Shown: in pieces, positions 7,301-13,963 of the stretch
How the letters are laid out: each line of letters begins with the position of its first letter
Numbering within the stretch: the first letter of the stretch is position 1
DNA from: an uncultured Parabacteroides sp.
GTDB taxonomy: Bacteria; Bacteroidota; Bacteroidia; Bacteroidales; Tannerellaceae
Length of the DNA: 14,488 bases
Reading direction: 5' to 3'
NCBI GenBank assembly: GCA_937890135.1
Contig: CALBYC010000205.1
Coordinates: 1-14,488, forward strand
The notes under the pieces: model-generated
The model's input: the letters and a program-made list of their open reading frames with translations, nothing else
The model's database searches: none
What the model was told of the DNA's origin: nothing
Position numbers and translations under genes: made by a program

Positions 7301-8850
7301 GAATGTTGCCAATGGTTTTGGCAAGCGGCCCGGGGTCTGCTTCGCGCCATAGCATAGGTACTGGCATTTTCTTTGGCATGTTGTTTGCCATTACCTTGGG
7401 GATTGTATTAGTTCCTTTCTTTTTTGTTTTGGTAAGCAAGCTAAGGAAGGGTGTCCGTTTGGGCCGTTTGGTTCGTTGCCGCAGAATTCTTCCTCATTCT
7501 ATGGTTCTGGCTCTTCTGCTGTTTTTCTCGTCTTGTAAAATAGGCAAAGAGTACGTTCGCCCTGACTTGAATTTGCCGGAACAGATAGGAAGTCAAGCCT
7601 TGGTTGCGGATTCTTCCGTTTCCGGCATCCCTTGGCAATCTCTCTACCAAGACACGATTTTACAGGAAATGATTGAACGGGCGTTGGAAAACAACAAAGA
7701 CATGAAAATGGCTGCGGCTAAAATCAAGGAGATGGCAGCTGCCAGGAGAATCAGTTTCTCGAAGATGTTCCCTTCTGTCGGTGCGGTATTGTATGGAGGC
7801 AAAGAAGTCTTGAATTACGGGGGAGACAATGCAAAGCCCGACCCCGAGTTTGACACGAAACTGACATTGAACTGGGAATTGGATTTGTGGGGGAATCTTC
7901 GTTGGGCGGACCAGGCAGGCATTGCCGCCTATATGCAGCAAATCGAGGCGCAAAGGGCTTTGAAATTGACAATCATCGCGGCTGTCGCAGCCGGTTACTA
8001 TGAATTGTGCGCGCTGGATGAAGAGTTATCCATTGTTAGTCAAACATTGGATGCCAGAAGGGAAGGTGCCAGACTGGCGAAATTGCGTTACGAGGGCGGA
8101 TTGACATCCGAGACGTCATACAATCAGGCGCTGGTGGAGCTGGCCAGGACAGAAACTTTGATACCGGACTTGGAGTATAAAATCCAGGCCAAGGAAAGTG
8201 ACTTGTCTTTGTTATTGGGCGACTATGCTCATGGGATAGAACGAGGGAAAGTAGGGAATGCGTTTTGCTTGCCCGATGCTTTGCCCGTAGGTTTGCCTTC
8301 TTCCCTCATTGAAAGAAGGCCTGACATCCGTCAATCGGAGATGGCGCTGAAAGAAGCGAACGCCAAAATAGGTATCGCCTATACCAACATGTTCCCGCGA
8401 ATCGCCTTGACTGGCAATTTGGGGTTTGAAAGTGATGAATTAGGGAATTTCTTGAAAAGCCCCGCTTGGCAGCTGGCAGGCAATTTGCTGCAACCTTTGT
8501 TTGCCATGGGACAAAACCGCGCAAAATGGAAGGTGGCGGAAGCTCAATATGAACAATGCGTCTATAAGTATGAAAAAGATGTCATTTCTGCCTTCAAAGA
8601 GGTAAATGACGGTTTGGTCAATGTCCGCAAGGCAAAGGAGGTAAGATTGTTGCAAGAAAAGTTGGAGTTGGCGGCCAGGAAGTATTTGGAGCTTGCGAAG
8701 CTCCAGTATATGAACGGCGTGATAAGTTACATGAATGTATTGGATGCCCAGCGTGAACTGCTGAATGCGCAAATAAGTTTGAACGCCGCAAAATGCAATG
8801 AGCAGCTTTCGATCGTCTATCTGTATAAAGCATTGGGAGGAGGTTGGTGA
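4366..8850 (+). CDS. RND (HAE1) efflux pump fused to NodT-type outer-membrane efflux lipoprotein
   Basis: One uninterrupted 1494-residue frame joins two proteins that are normally separate. Residues 1 to about 1027 are an AcrB/MexB-like proton-driven pump: N-terminal F-F-I-D-R-P-V-F-S and a first membrane helix, a periplasmic domain, the proton-relay pair D408-D409 in V-V-D-D-A, the matching Lys at 935 in L-A-A-K-N-A, and a last helix ending near K1025. Residues 1028-1045 are an Arg-rich linker. From M1046 comes a lipoprotein signal ending F-F-S-S-C (Cys1057), then a full OprM/NodT duct with R-R-P-D-I-R at 1317-1322, the A-N-A-K-I-G-I-A-Y repeat motif and the typical end L-Y-K-A-L-G-G-G-W. 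Together they would expel hydrophobic or amphiphilic compounds through the envelope; substrates cannot be told. The pump half is in the inner membrane, the duct half is of an outer-membrane type. A lost stop codon is the simplest origin. The partner adaptor gene upstream is broken. Confidence 0.93.
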   Translation: MKTGFFIDRPVFSTVLSLVIIIIGIVGLVMLPIEQYPQITPPVVKINANYTGANALTVSQAVATPIEQELNGTPGMIYMQSNCSNSGNLNITVTFDVSANPDLSAVEVQNRVKLAESRLPAEVVQNGISIEKQSPSQLMTLTLMSDDPKFDEIYLSNFATINVLDVIRRIPGVGRVSNVGSRYYGMQIWVYPDRLADMGLTVKDLQDALKDQNRESAAGEFGKQPILDVDVTMPVTASGRLSTVEEFENIVIRANSDGSIVRMRDVARVSLEASSYSTESGINGKNAAILSIYMLPGANALEVAGQVRAAMAEISKNFSDGIEYNFPFDMTEYISQSVHEVYKTLFEALFLVILVVFLSLQNWRAALIPTIAVPISLIGTFGFMLIMGFSLNMLTLLGLVLAIGIVVDDAIVVVENVERIINEEKVSVREATHRAMAELSGALIATSLVLAAVFVPVSFLGGITGQLYRQFSVTIVVSVLISTVVALTLSPAMCAIILRPTQNTKNVVFRKINAWLENGNNRYICIIRRVMQHPRRVAAGFGMALIAIFVLNRMLPTSFIPEEDQGFFTVEVELPEGATLERTRVVSDRLIAFLEGLPAVAYVQNVTGSSNRLGATQNRATFTVILKPWEERKSGKMGVEDVMERVRQELYYYPEIRGYVLRPPVIPGLGESGGLEMQLEARGEATWADLRQATDTFLYYANKAPELQGVSSALQAEIPQVYFDVDRDKAKFLGIPIADIFSTMKAYLGSVYVNDFNMFNRIYRVYIQAEAPYRANKDDLGLYFVKTQKGTMVPLTALGTAKYTTGPGTIKRFNMFTTASINAVAAHGYSTGEAMAAMEKLAKEHLPEDISVEWSGLSYQEKRAGGETGFIMALVFLFVFLFLAAQYESWIVPIAVLLSLPVAALGAYFGIWVTGLENDVYFQIGLVTLIGLAAKNAILIIEFAKVQVDSGVDAVEAAIHAARMRFRPILMTSLAFVLGMLPMVLASGPGSASRHSIGTGIFFGMLFAITLGIVLVPFFFVLVSKLRKGVRLGRLVRCRRILPHSMVLALLLFFSSCKIGKEYVRPDLNLPEQIGSQALVADSSVSGIPWQSLYQDTILQEMIERALENNKDMKMAAAKIKEMAAARRISFSKMFPSVGAVLYGGKEVLNYGGDNAKPDPEFDTKLTLNWELDLWGNLRWADQAGIAAYMQQIEAQRALKLTIIAAVAAGYYELCALDEELSIVSQTLDARREGARLAKLRYEGGLTSETSYNQALVELARTETLIPDLEYKIQAKESDLSLLLGDYAHGIERGKVGNAFCLPDALPVGLPSSLIERRPDIRQSEMALKEANAKIGIAYTNMFPRIALTGNLGFESDELGNFLKSPAWQLAGNLLQPLFAMGQNRAKWKVAEAQYEQCVYKYEKDVISAFKEVNDGLVNVRKAKEVRLLQEKLELAARKYLELAKLQYMNGVISYMNVLDAQRELLNAQISLNAAKCNEQLSIVYLYKALGGGW
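7444..7536 (+). other. Fusion junction: Arg-rich linker plus internal lipoprotein signal
   Basis: After the last pump helix the frame runs through residues 1027-1045, with seven Arg and one Lys and no acidic residue, then a hydrophobic segment M-V-L-A-L-L-L-F-F-S-S-C with Cys1057 at 7534-7536. A basic stretch before a hydrophobic one is both a positive-inside membrane signal and the n-region of a signal peptide. The RND C-terminus is cytoplasmic, so this segment has the correct orientation to be a thirteenth helix and to be cut before the Cys by signal peptidase II. Separate initiation at ATG 7501 or an upstream TTG is possible, but I see no strong Shine-Dalgarno site. Confidence 0.7.
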
Positions 8851-8896
8851 TAATTCCGATGCTGGTTCGATGGGAGTTCAGGATCACGAGGAATGA

Positions 8897-8948
8897 TTCG
8901 CAAAAAGGATGCTGCCTTTTTATGAAAAGGTCGCATCCTTTTTGCGAA
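8897..8948. terminator. Bidirectional terminator-like hairpin after the efflux locus
   Basis: Two perfect 16-base arms (8897-8912 and 8933-8948) are separated by 20 bases that pair again as CCTTTT / AAAAGG around a TATG loop. The GC core GGATGC...GCATCC is flanked by AAAAA on the left and TTTTT on the right, so a U-tract follows the stem whichever way it is transcribed. It lies 46 bases after the stop of the fusion gene and beyond the tRNA terminator, as expected for convergent units. Confidence 0.65.
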
Positions 8949-8970
8949 AAGTCCATATCCTTTTTTTGCG
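8903..8970 (-). repeat. Three tandem imperfect 22-24-base units
   Basis: On the minus strand three units follow each other: 8970-8947 (24 bases, CGCAAAAAAAGG start), 8946-8925 (22 bases, CGCAAAAAGGATGC start) and 8924-8903 (22 bases, CATAAAAAGGCAGC start), each ending in CTTTT. The second and third are partly self-complementary, which makes the hairpin at 8897-8948. It may be an interspersed intergenic repeat of the host genome, but copies elsewhere cannot be seen from this window. Confidence 0.6.
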
Positions 8971-9108
8971 AAGATAACGTCCGGTTTGAAAAAGGCCCTT
9001 GCCCGGACCAGCCATTTGTTGCCGGGCTGCCTGGATTTGTATGAAGGAAAGTTTCGACTTCTTGGGATTGTGACCTGGCTCCGCCAGGGTTGCCGGGTTC
9101 CGGACAAT

Positions 9109-9150
9109 AAAAAAAGAGAATATGACCGGCAGCATTGCCCGCATATTCTC
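9109..9150 (-). terminator. Intrinsic terminator of the tRNA-His transcript
   Basis: On the minus strand GAGAATATG (9150-9142) pairs with CATATTCTC (9124-9116), with a further GGCA/TGCC pairing inside, followed directly by seven T (9115-9109). This is a textbook rho-independent terminator, 14 bases after the 3' end of the second tRNA. Confidence 0.85.
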
Positions 9151-9163
9151 CTACAAAGAGAGG

Positions 9164-9237
9164 GGTGAAAGATGGGGCTCGAACCCACGACCCTTGGAAC
9201 CACAATCCAATGCTCTAACCAACTGAGCTACATTCAC
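9164..9237 (-). tRNA. tRNA-His (GTG), downstream copy
   Basis: The minus strand folds into a complete cloverleaf. The acceptor is GTGAATG with CTTTCAC (one T-T mismatch at 6-67), followed by a D arm with GCTC/GAGC, an anticodon stem TTGGA/TCCAA around TTGTGGT giving anticodon GTG, and a T arm with GTGGG-TTCGAGC-CCCAT. The extra 5' G found in histidine tRNAs is encoded at 9238, opposite discriminator C73 at 9164. The next bases are CCT, so CCA must be added enzymatically. It is identical to the copy at 9287-9360 and 49 bases downstream of it, ending before the terminator at 9109-9150. Confidence 0.96.
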
Positions 9238-9286
9238 CATTTGGCATCTTGTTCGGGAAATAACCATCATCGGATGATAAAGAGGG

Positions 9287-9360
9287 GGTGAAAGATGGGG
9301 CTCGAACCCACGACCCTTGGAACCACAATCCAATGCTCTAACCAACTGAGCTACATTCAC
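9287..9360 (-). tRNA. tRNA-His (GTG), promoter-proximal copy
   Basis: Its sequence is identical to the copy at 9164-9237: anticodon GTG, encoded extra 5' G at 9361, discriminator C73 at 9287, and CCC next, so no encoded CCA. It is first in the transcript from the promoter at 9401-9431. The identity extends only a few bases beyond the tRNA on each side, which points to a duplication of the gene or to gene conversion keeping the copies the same. Confidence 0.96.
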
Positions 9361-9365
9361 CATTT

Positions 9366-9384
9366 AATATCCATAAAGGATATT
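9366..9384 (-). other. Short hairpin in the tRNA leader
   Basis: AATATCC (9366-9372) and GGATATT (9378-9384) are perfect inverted repeats with a 5-base loop, between the promoter and the 5' end of the first tRNA-His. A leader hairpin just before a tRNA may help RNase P processing; this role is inferred from position. Confidence 0.4.
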
Positions 9385-9400
9385 TCCCTTTAAGACGGTG

Positions 9401-9431
9401 CAAAGGTAATCATTATTTTAGAATCTGCAAA
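9401..9431 (-). promoter_or_regulatory. Promoter of the tRNA-His pair
   Basis: On the minus strand TTTG (9431-9428) is followed after 19 bases by TACCTTTG (9408-9401), a full match to the Bacteroidetes TTTG / TAnnTTTG consensus. Transcription would start near 9394, about 34 bases before the first tRNA. It is the clearest promoter in the window and a main reason for assigning the phylum. Confidence 0.75.
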
Positions 9432-9457
9432 TTTTCACCTAAATAATATGTGTTGGT

Positions 9458-10354
9458 TTATTTGTAGATTTCTCTTTTGCCTGCCAATAAAGTATTTTTC
9501 ATCAAGGAAATGATGGTCATAGGCCCAACTCCTCCGGGAACTGGACTTATGTAAGAGCACTTGGGAGCGACTTCGTCGAACTTCACGTCGCCGCAAAGCC
9601 GGAACCCGCTTTTACGTGTCGCATCAGGAACACGGGTAGTCCCGACATCGACAACGACCGCCCCGTCCTTGACCATGTCTCCTTTCAAAAATTCAGGGAC
9701 ACCCAAGGCTACGATGATGATATCTGCTTGCTGGCACATCTCTTTCAAGTTTTGTGACCGGCTATGGCAAACCGTCACGGTGCAATCGCCCGGATAAGCT
9801 TTTTGCATCATCAAGGAAGCCATGGGCTTGCCCACGATGTTGCTCCTCCCAAGTATGACGCAATGTTTGCCTTTCGTTTCGATATGATACCTTTTCAATA
9901 ATTCCAATATGCCAGCCGGCGTGGCTGAAACGAAACAAGGCAATCCTATGGACATCCGTCCCACGTTGATGGGGTGGAATCCATCCACGTCTTTCTTGTA
10001 GTCAATCGCTTCGATGACTTTTTGTTCCGATATATGTTTGGGCAGTGGCAGCTGGACGATGAAGCCGTCAACATCGGCATCATTGTTCAATTCCTCCACT
10101 TTCCTTAGCAGTTCTTCTTCGGTCACGTCTGCTTCATATCTGATTAAAGAGGATTTGAAACCGATTTCTTGGCAAGTTTTTACTTTGCTTGCCACATAAG
10201 TTTCACTTCCTCCATCGTGGCCGACTAATATGGCGGCCAAATGGGGGATTTTCCCGCCCGCCGCTTTGATTCGAGCTACTTCTTCGGCCATTTCTTGCTT
10301 CATCTGAGCTGCGGTAGCCTTTCCGTCTAATAATTGGTATGGTCGGTTTTCCAT
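9458..10354 (-). CDS. folD: Bifunctional methylenetetrahydrofolate dehydrogenase/cyclohydrolase
   Basis: FolD interconverts 5,10-methylene-, methenyl- and 10-formyl-tetrahydrofolate in the cytosol, supplying one-carbon units for purines and initiator formyl-Met. The 298-residue protein is full length. Catalytic Tyr53 and Lys57 lie in Y-V-A-S-K; substrate motifs include Q-L-P-L-P (101-105) and K-D-V-D-G-F around D124; the dinucleotide site is G-R-S-N-I-V-G-K-P (169-177); the closing signature P-V-P-G-G-V-G-P-M-T is at 271-280. It starts 20 bases after the ffh stop with no promoter visible between them, so it is probably the second gene of an ffh-folD transcript. No oddities were seen. Confidence 0.97.
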   Translation of the reverse strand: MENRPYQLLDGKATAAQMKQEMAEEVARIKAAGGKIPHLAAILVGHDGGSETYVASKVKTCQEIGFKSSLIRYEADVTEEELLRKVEELNNDADVDGFIVQLPLPKHISEQKVIEAIDYKKDVDGFHPINVGRMSIGLPCFVSATPAGILELLKRYHIETKGKHCVILGRSNIVGKPMASLMMQKAYPGDCTVTVCHSRSQNLKEMCQQADIIIVALGVPEFLKGDMVKDGAVVVDVGTTRVPDATRKSGFRLCGDVKFDEVAPKCSYISPVPGGVGPMTIISLMKNTLLAGKREIYK

Positions 10355-10374
10355 ATTTATGGGATGATTTGTTT

Positions 10375-11700
10375 TTATTTGAACAATGGGAATTTAGAAC
10401 GTCCGCCTGCCTTAGCCGCAGTAAGCATACGCATCATTTTGCGGGTTTCGTCAAACTGTTTAAGCAATTTGTTGACTTCCTGGATGGATGTTCCGCTGCC
10501 TTTGGCGATGCGTTGGCGGCGGGAGCTGTTGATGATAGCCGGGTTCTTGCGTTCGGTTGGAGTCATGGAGTAGATGATTGCTTCAATGCTTTTGAAAGCA
10601 TTATCGTCAATGTCAACATTCTTCAGGGCTTTACCAACGCCCGGTATCATGGAAGCCAACTCTTTCAAGTTGCCCATTTTCTTGATTTGCTGGATTTGGT
10701 TGATGAAGTCGTCAAAGTCGAACTGGTTCTTTGCTATTTTCTTTTGCAGGCGTTTCGCCTCTTCTTCATCGTATTGTTCTTGCGCGCGTTCAACCAACGA
10801 CACGATATCTCCCATCCCCAGGATTCTGTCCGCCATTCGTTCCGGATGGAAAACGTCTAACGCATCCATTTTCTCCCCTGTCCCGACAAACTTGATAGGT
10901 TTGTTCACTACCGTACGGATTGACAATGCCGCACCGCCGCGCGTATCGCCGTCCAATTTTGTCAATACGACCCCGTCAAAGTCCAAGCGGTCATTGAATT
11001 CTTTAGCCGTGTTAACGGCGTCTTGGCCGGTCATGGCATCGACGACGAACAAAGTTTCATTGGGATGGATCGCGGCTTTGATGGATGCAATCTCTTTCAT
11101 CATTTGTTCATCGATAGCAAGGCGGCCAGCCGTATCGACGATGACTACGTCATACCCTTTCGCTTTTGCTTCCGCTATGGCATTTTGAGCGATTTCAACA
11201 GGGTTTTTATTATCTTCTTCTAAATATACAGGTACCCCGATTTGTTCTCCCAATACGCGCAACTGCTCGATGGCGGCAGGCCGATATACGTCACAAGCGA
11301 CCAGCAGGGGCTTTTTGTTGCGTTTGGTTTTAAGCATATTGGCTAATTTCCCCGAGAATGTTGTTTTACCAGAACCTTGCAGTCCGGACATTAAAATGAT
11401 GGCCGGACGGCCTTCCGTGTTAAGCTCTGAGGCGGTTCCCCCCATCAGGTTGGCCAACTCGTCATGTACGATTTTCACCATGAGCTGGCTTGGTTTGACG
11501 GATGTAAGTACGTTCTGCCCGATGGCTTTCTCTTTTACTCGGTCTGTGAAAGATTTGGCCACTTTATAATTGACATCGGCATCCAACAATGCGCGACGAA
11601 CATCTTTCAATGTCTCTGCGACATTGATTTCGGTGATTTTACCTTCACCTTTCAGCAACTTAAACGAACGCTCTAAGCGTTCACTCAGATTGTCAAACAT
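10375..11700 (-). CDS. ffh: Signal recognition particle protein
   Basis: Ffh is the GTPase of the signal recognition particle. It binds 4.5S RNA and signal peptides of nascent membrane proteins and delivers ribosomes to FtsY. The 441-residue product shows an N domain, the P-loop G-L-Q-G-S-G-K-T-T (106-114), D-T-A-G-R (189-193), T-K-L-D-G-D (247-252), and a Met-rich M domain with I-P-G-V-G-K and R-R-Q-R-I-A-K-G-S-G, the RNA-binding part. Length and motifs are normal for the family. It begins 38 bases downstream of a -7 box at 11738-11745 and is followed after 20 bases by folD. No gene for 4.5S RNA was found in the window. Confidence 0.97.
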   Translation of the reverse strand: MFDNLSERLERSFKLLKGEGKITEINVAETLKDVRRALLDADVNYKVAKSFTDRVKEKAIGQNVLTSVKPSQLMVKIVHDELANLMGGTASELNTEGRPAIILMSGLQGSGKTTFSGKLANMLKTKRNKKPLLVACDVYRPAAIEQLRVLGEQIGVPVYLEEDNKNPVEIAQNAIAEAKAKGYDVVIVDTAGRLAIDEQMMKEIASIKAAIHPNETLFVVDAMTGQDAVNTAKEFNDRLDFDGVVLTKLDGDTRGGAALSIRTVVNKPIKFVGTGEKMDALDVFHPERMADRILGMGDIVSLVERAQEQYDEEEAKRLQKKIAKNQFDFDDFINQIQQIKKMGNLKELASMIPGVGKALKNVDIDDNAFKSIEAIIYSMTPTERKNPAIINSSRRQRIAKGSGTSIQEVNKLLKQFDETRKMMRMLTAAKAGGRSKFPLFK

Positions 11701-11737
11701 ATTGATAATTGTCTATTTTGTCTTGTTAAAAATCAAG

Positions 11738-11745
11738 CAAAGGTA
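11738..11745 (-). promoter_or_regulatory. -7 box for ffh-folD
   Basis: The minus strand reads TACCTTTG, identical to the -7 box of the tRNA-His promoter, 37 bases before the ffh ATG. No TTTG is found at the -33 distance, so the promoter is incomplete by consensus. It lies in the 107-base gap after the speA stop. Confidence 0.5.
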
Positions 11746-11807
11746 ATAAAAAATGGTGAAACCGGATTTATCTCCCTTTGCATTACTTGGAATGAAGATG
11801 CTAATCG

Positions 11808-13700
11808 TTATTCTAAATATGTATAACCATATAGACCGGAGCGGTAATTAGACAAAAACTCTCGGCCTTCTTCGGAAGAAATTGTACCTTTCTTGACTGA
11901 AGACGCCACCCACACTTCGATGGAACGCGCCATTCGTTTAGGATTGAATTGCACATATTCCAATACGTCGGCAACCGTTTCTCCTTCAATCACTTTGTCG
12001 ATGACATATTCATCCCCTTTCACTTTGATGTGAACCGCATTGGTGTCTCCGAACAAGTTGTGCAAATCTCCTAATATTTCTTGGTAAGCACCGACTAAAA
12101 ATACCCCCAAATAATAATGTTCTCCCTCTTTCAGCTTGTGCACTGGCAAGTGATAAGAGAAGTTACGCGTGGAGATGAAGTTGTCTATTTTCCCGTCAGA
12201 ATCGCAGGTGATGTCTTGGATTGTCGCAGACTTTGTCGGCTGCTCGTTCAGTCGGCTCAGTGGCATGACTGGGAATATCTGGTCGATAGCCCATGAGTCC
12301 GGTAAAGATTGGAACAAAGAAAAGTTGCAGAAGTATTTGTCCGGAAGCATTTTTGATATTTTCTTGAGTTCATCGGGAGAATGCTTGACGGCTTCTGCCA
12401 TATCATATACATCTCTTGCGATAGACCAAAACAATCGCTCCACGTGGGCTCGGGTTTTGAGGTCTATTAATCCCAGATTGAACAGCTCCAAAGCTTCTTC
12501 CCTGCATTGTAGGGTATCATGCCATGTTTCGATAAGCCGTGGCTGGTTCAAATTGTCCCATAAATTATAAAGTTCACGAACCAATTCGTGCGCGTCAGGC
12601 TGCAGTTCTTCATTTTCGTCACAGGCGGGCAAGCTTGTACTGGCTAAGGCTTCAATAACAAGGACTGAATGATGCGCAGTCAATGAACGTCCTGACTCCG
12701 TGATGATGTTCGGCTGTTCCAGGTCGGACTTCTTGCATACATCGGCTAGTGCAGAAACGGCGTCGTTGACATATTCTTGGATAGAATAGTTCATGCTATT
12801 GCCGCTTAATGCGGAACGTGTCCCATCGTAGTCTACTCCAAGTCCGCCCCCAATATCGACAAAGCTGATGTTGAATCCCATTTGCCTCAGTTGCACGTAG
12901 AACTGAGTTGCCTCGCGCAAGGCAGTCTTGATGCGGCGTATGTTTGTTACTTGGCTTCCGATATGGAAATGTATCAATTTCAGGGCTTCTTTCAAACCGT
13001 TTTGCTCTAACAGCTCCAAGGCCTCCAATAGTTCGCTCGAGTTGAGCCCGAACTTGCTGACATCACCGCCTGATTCTTCCCACTTCCCGCTACCCGAGCT
13101 GGCCAATTTGATTCGGATGCCGATGTTGGGTACGACATTCATTCTCTTGGCAAGGATGGCGATGGTTTTTAGTTCCATCATTTTTTCGACCACCAGAAAA
13201 ATCCTCCTTCCCATTTTCTGGGCGAGAAGAGCCAGTTCGATATAGCTTTCGTCTTTGTATCCATTACATACAATCATGGCGTCATTGTCAATGGCGATGG
13301 ACAAGACTGCGTGAAGTTCGGGTTTGGAACCGGCCTCCAGTCCAATGTTGTATTTGTTTCCGTGGCTGACAATCTCTTCAACCACTGGGCGCATTTGATT
13401 TACCTTAATAGGGTAAATGATATAGTTCTTGGCCGTATATCCATATTCTTTGGCGGCATTGTCAAAGCAACTCGAAATCTTTTCAATCCGATTGTTCAAG
13501 ATATCCGGAAAACGTAGCAGGAGCGGGGCCGCCACATCCTGACTTTGTAATTCTTCCATCAATTCCTCCAAGTCGATGGAAGGGCCGTCTGCTTTAGGCT
13601 GTACGGCAACATGACCTTTGTCATTAATCGAAAAATAATTCAGTCCCCAACCTTTTATGTTGTACAGTTCGGCTGAATCTTCAATTTTCCATTTTCTCAT
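11808..13700 (-). CDS. speA: Biosynthetic arginine decarboxylase
   Basis: SpeA is a PLP enzyme that converts arginine to agmatine, the first step to putrescine and spermidine. At 630 residues it has the size of the alanine-racemase-fold SpeA group. The PLP lysine is K99 in Y-P-I-K-V-N-Q; other markers are G-L-E-A-G-S-K-P-E-L, H-F-H-I-G-S-Q, the phosphate-binding D-I-G-G-G-L-G-V-D-Y near 285, and T-E-S-G-R-S-L-T-A-H-H. The ATG at 13700 gives the family's usual start, M-R-K-W-K-I-E-D-S-A. It stands alone, with 107 bases to ffh; no consensus promoter or terminator was recognised. In Bacteroidetes agmatine normally leads to spermidine through N-carbamoylputrescine and carboxyspermidine, but those genes are not in the window. 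Confidence 0.96.
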   Translation of the reverse strand: MRKWKIEDSAELYNIKGWGLNYFSINDKGHVAVQPKADGPSIDLEELMEELQSQDVAAPLLLRFPDILNNRIEKISSCFDNAAKEYGYTAKNYIIYPIKVNQMRPVVEEIVSHGNKYNIGLEAGSKPELHAVLSIAIDNDAMIVCNGYKDESYIELALLAQKMGRRIFLVVEKMMELKTIAILAKRMNVVPNIGIRIKLASSGSGKWEESGGDVSKFGLNSSELLEALELLEQNGLKEALKLIHFHIGSQVTNIRRIKTALREATQFYVQLRQMGFNISFVDIGGGLGVDYDGTRSALSGNSMNYSIQEYVNDAVSALADVCKKSDLEQPNIITESGRSLTAHHSVLVIEALASTSLPACDENEELQPDAHELVRELYNLWDNLNQPRLIETWHDTLQCREEALELFNLGLIDLKTRAHVERLFWSIARDVYDMAEAVKHSPDELKKISKMLPDKYFCNFSLFQSLPDSWAIDQIFPVMPLSRLNEQPTKSATIQDITCDSDGKIDNFISTRNFSYHLPVHKLKEGEHYYLGVFLVGAYQEILGDLHNLFGDTNAVHIKVKGDEYVIDKVIEGETVADVLEYVQFNPKRMARSIEVWVASSVKKGTISSEEGREFLSNYRSGLYGYTYLE

Positions 13701-13902
13701 TTACTTCTTATCAAGAATAAAAAAGTTTAAACATTAGTGACATCGTATGTCTTTTGCTGGATTCCCAGTTTCAGCCTTCAAAGTTGCAAAAAAAATAACA
13801 ATAAAGAGCTTTTATCTTTAAAATATTCATTGTGCATATAGACTTTGCCTTTTATTTCTCGTTAATTGATGGAGTTGGAGGGTGGATTTCGTGGAAATTG
13901 TT

Positions 13903-13910
13903 TAACTTTG
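13903..13910 (+). promoter_or_regulatory. Candidate -7 box for the NlpC/P60 gene
   Basis: TAACTTTG matches TAnnTTTG and ends 53 bases before the ATG at 13964. No good TTTG lies 19-21 bases upstream, so the match is to the -7 half only. The rest of the 263-base gap between speA and this gene shows no recognised feature. Confidence 0.4.
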
Positions 13911-13963
13911 CTATGTATGGAAGGAGATGAAAGGTTTTTATGCACGCTTTTGAGTAACAGGAA

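Larger units (their letters stand above)
8851..9163. other. Gene-free convergent region with multiple hairpins
   Basis: Between the rightward fusion gene and the leftward tRNAs there is no credible gene. It holds a tandem palindromic element (8897-8970), small GC-rich hairpins (9001-9027, 9074-9088, 9093-9103), a twice-present TTGCCGGG (9019-9026 and 9090-9097), and a leftward terminator (9109-9150). Open frames here are low-complexity readings of the repeats or run into the tRNA genes, and were rejected. Confidence 0.7.

Noticed and set aside
8897..8970. CRISPR array made of the tandem repeats
   Set aside because: The units adjoin with no unique spacers, only three exist, and no cas genes are near.
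8618..9205. Leftward frames of up to 195 residues across the end of the fusion gene and the intergenic repeats
   Set aside because: They overlap the duct coding sequence, the tandem repeat and a tRNA, and show no recognisable domain.
9151..9363. A 70-residue leftward reading frame with two copies of V-N-V-A-Q-L-V-R-A-L-D
   Set aside because: It is the translation of the two tRNA-His genes, a well-known false protein. The internal repeat is just the tRNA duplication.
13928..13954. An 8-codon frame (M-K-G-F-Y-A-R-F) before the NlpC/P60 gene, as a possible leader peptide
   Set aside because: The AAGGAG before it is too close to its ATG, it has no codon bias typical of attenuators, and no attenuator hairpins are visible.
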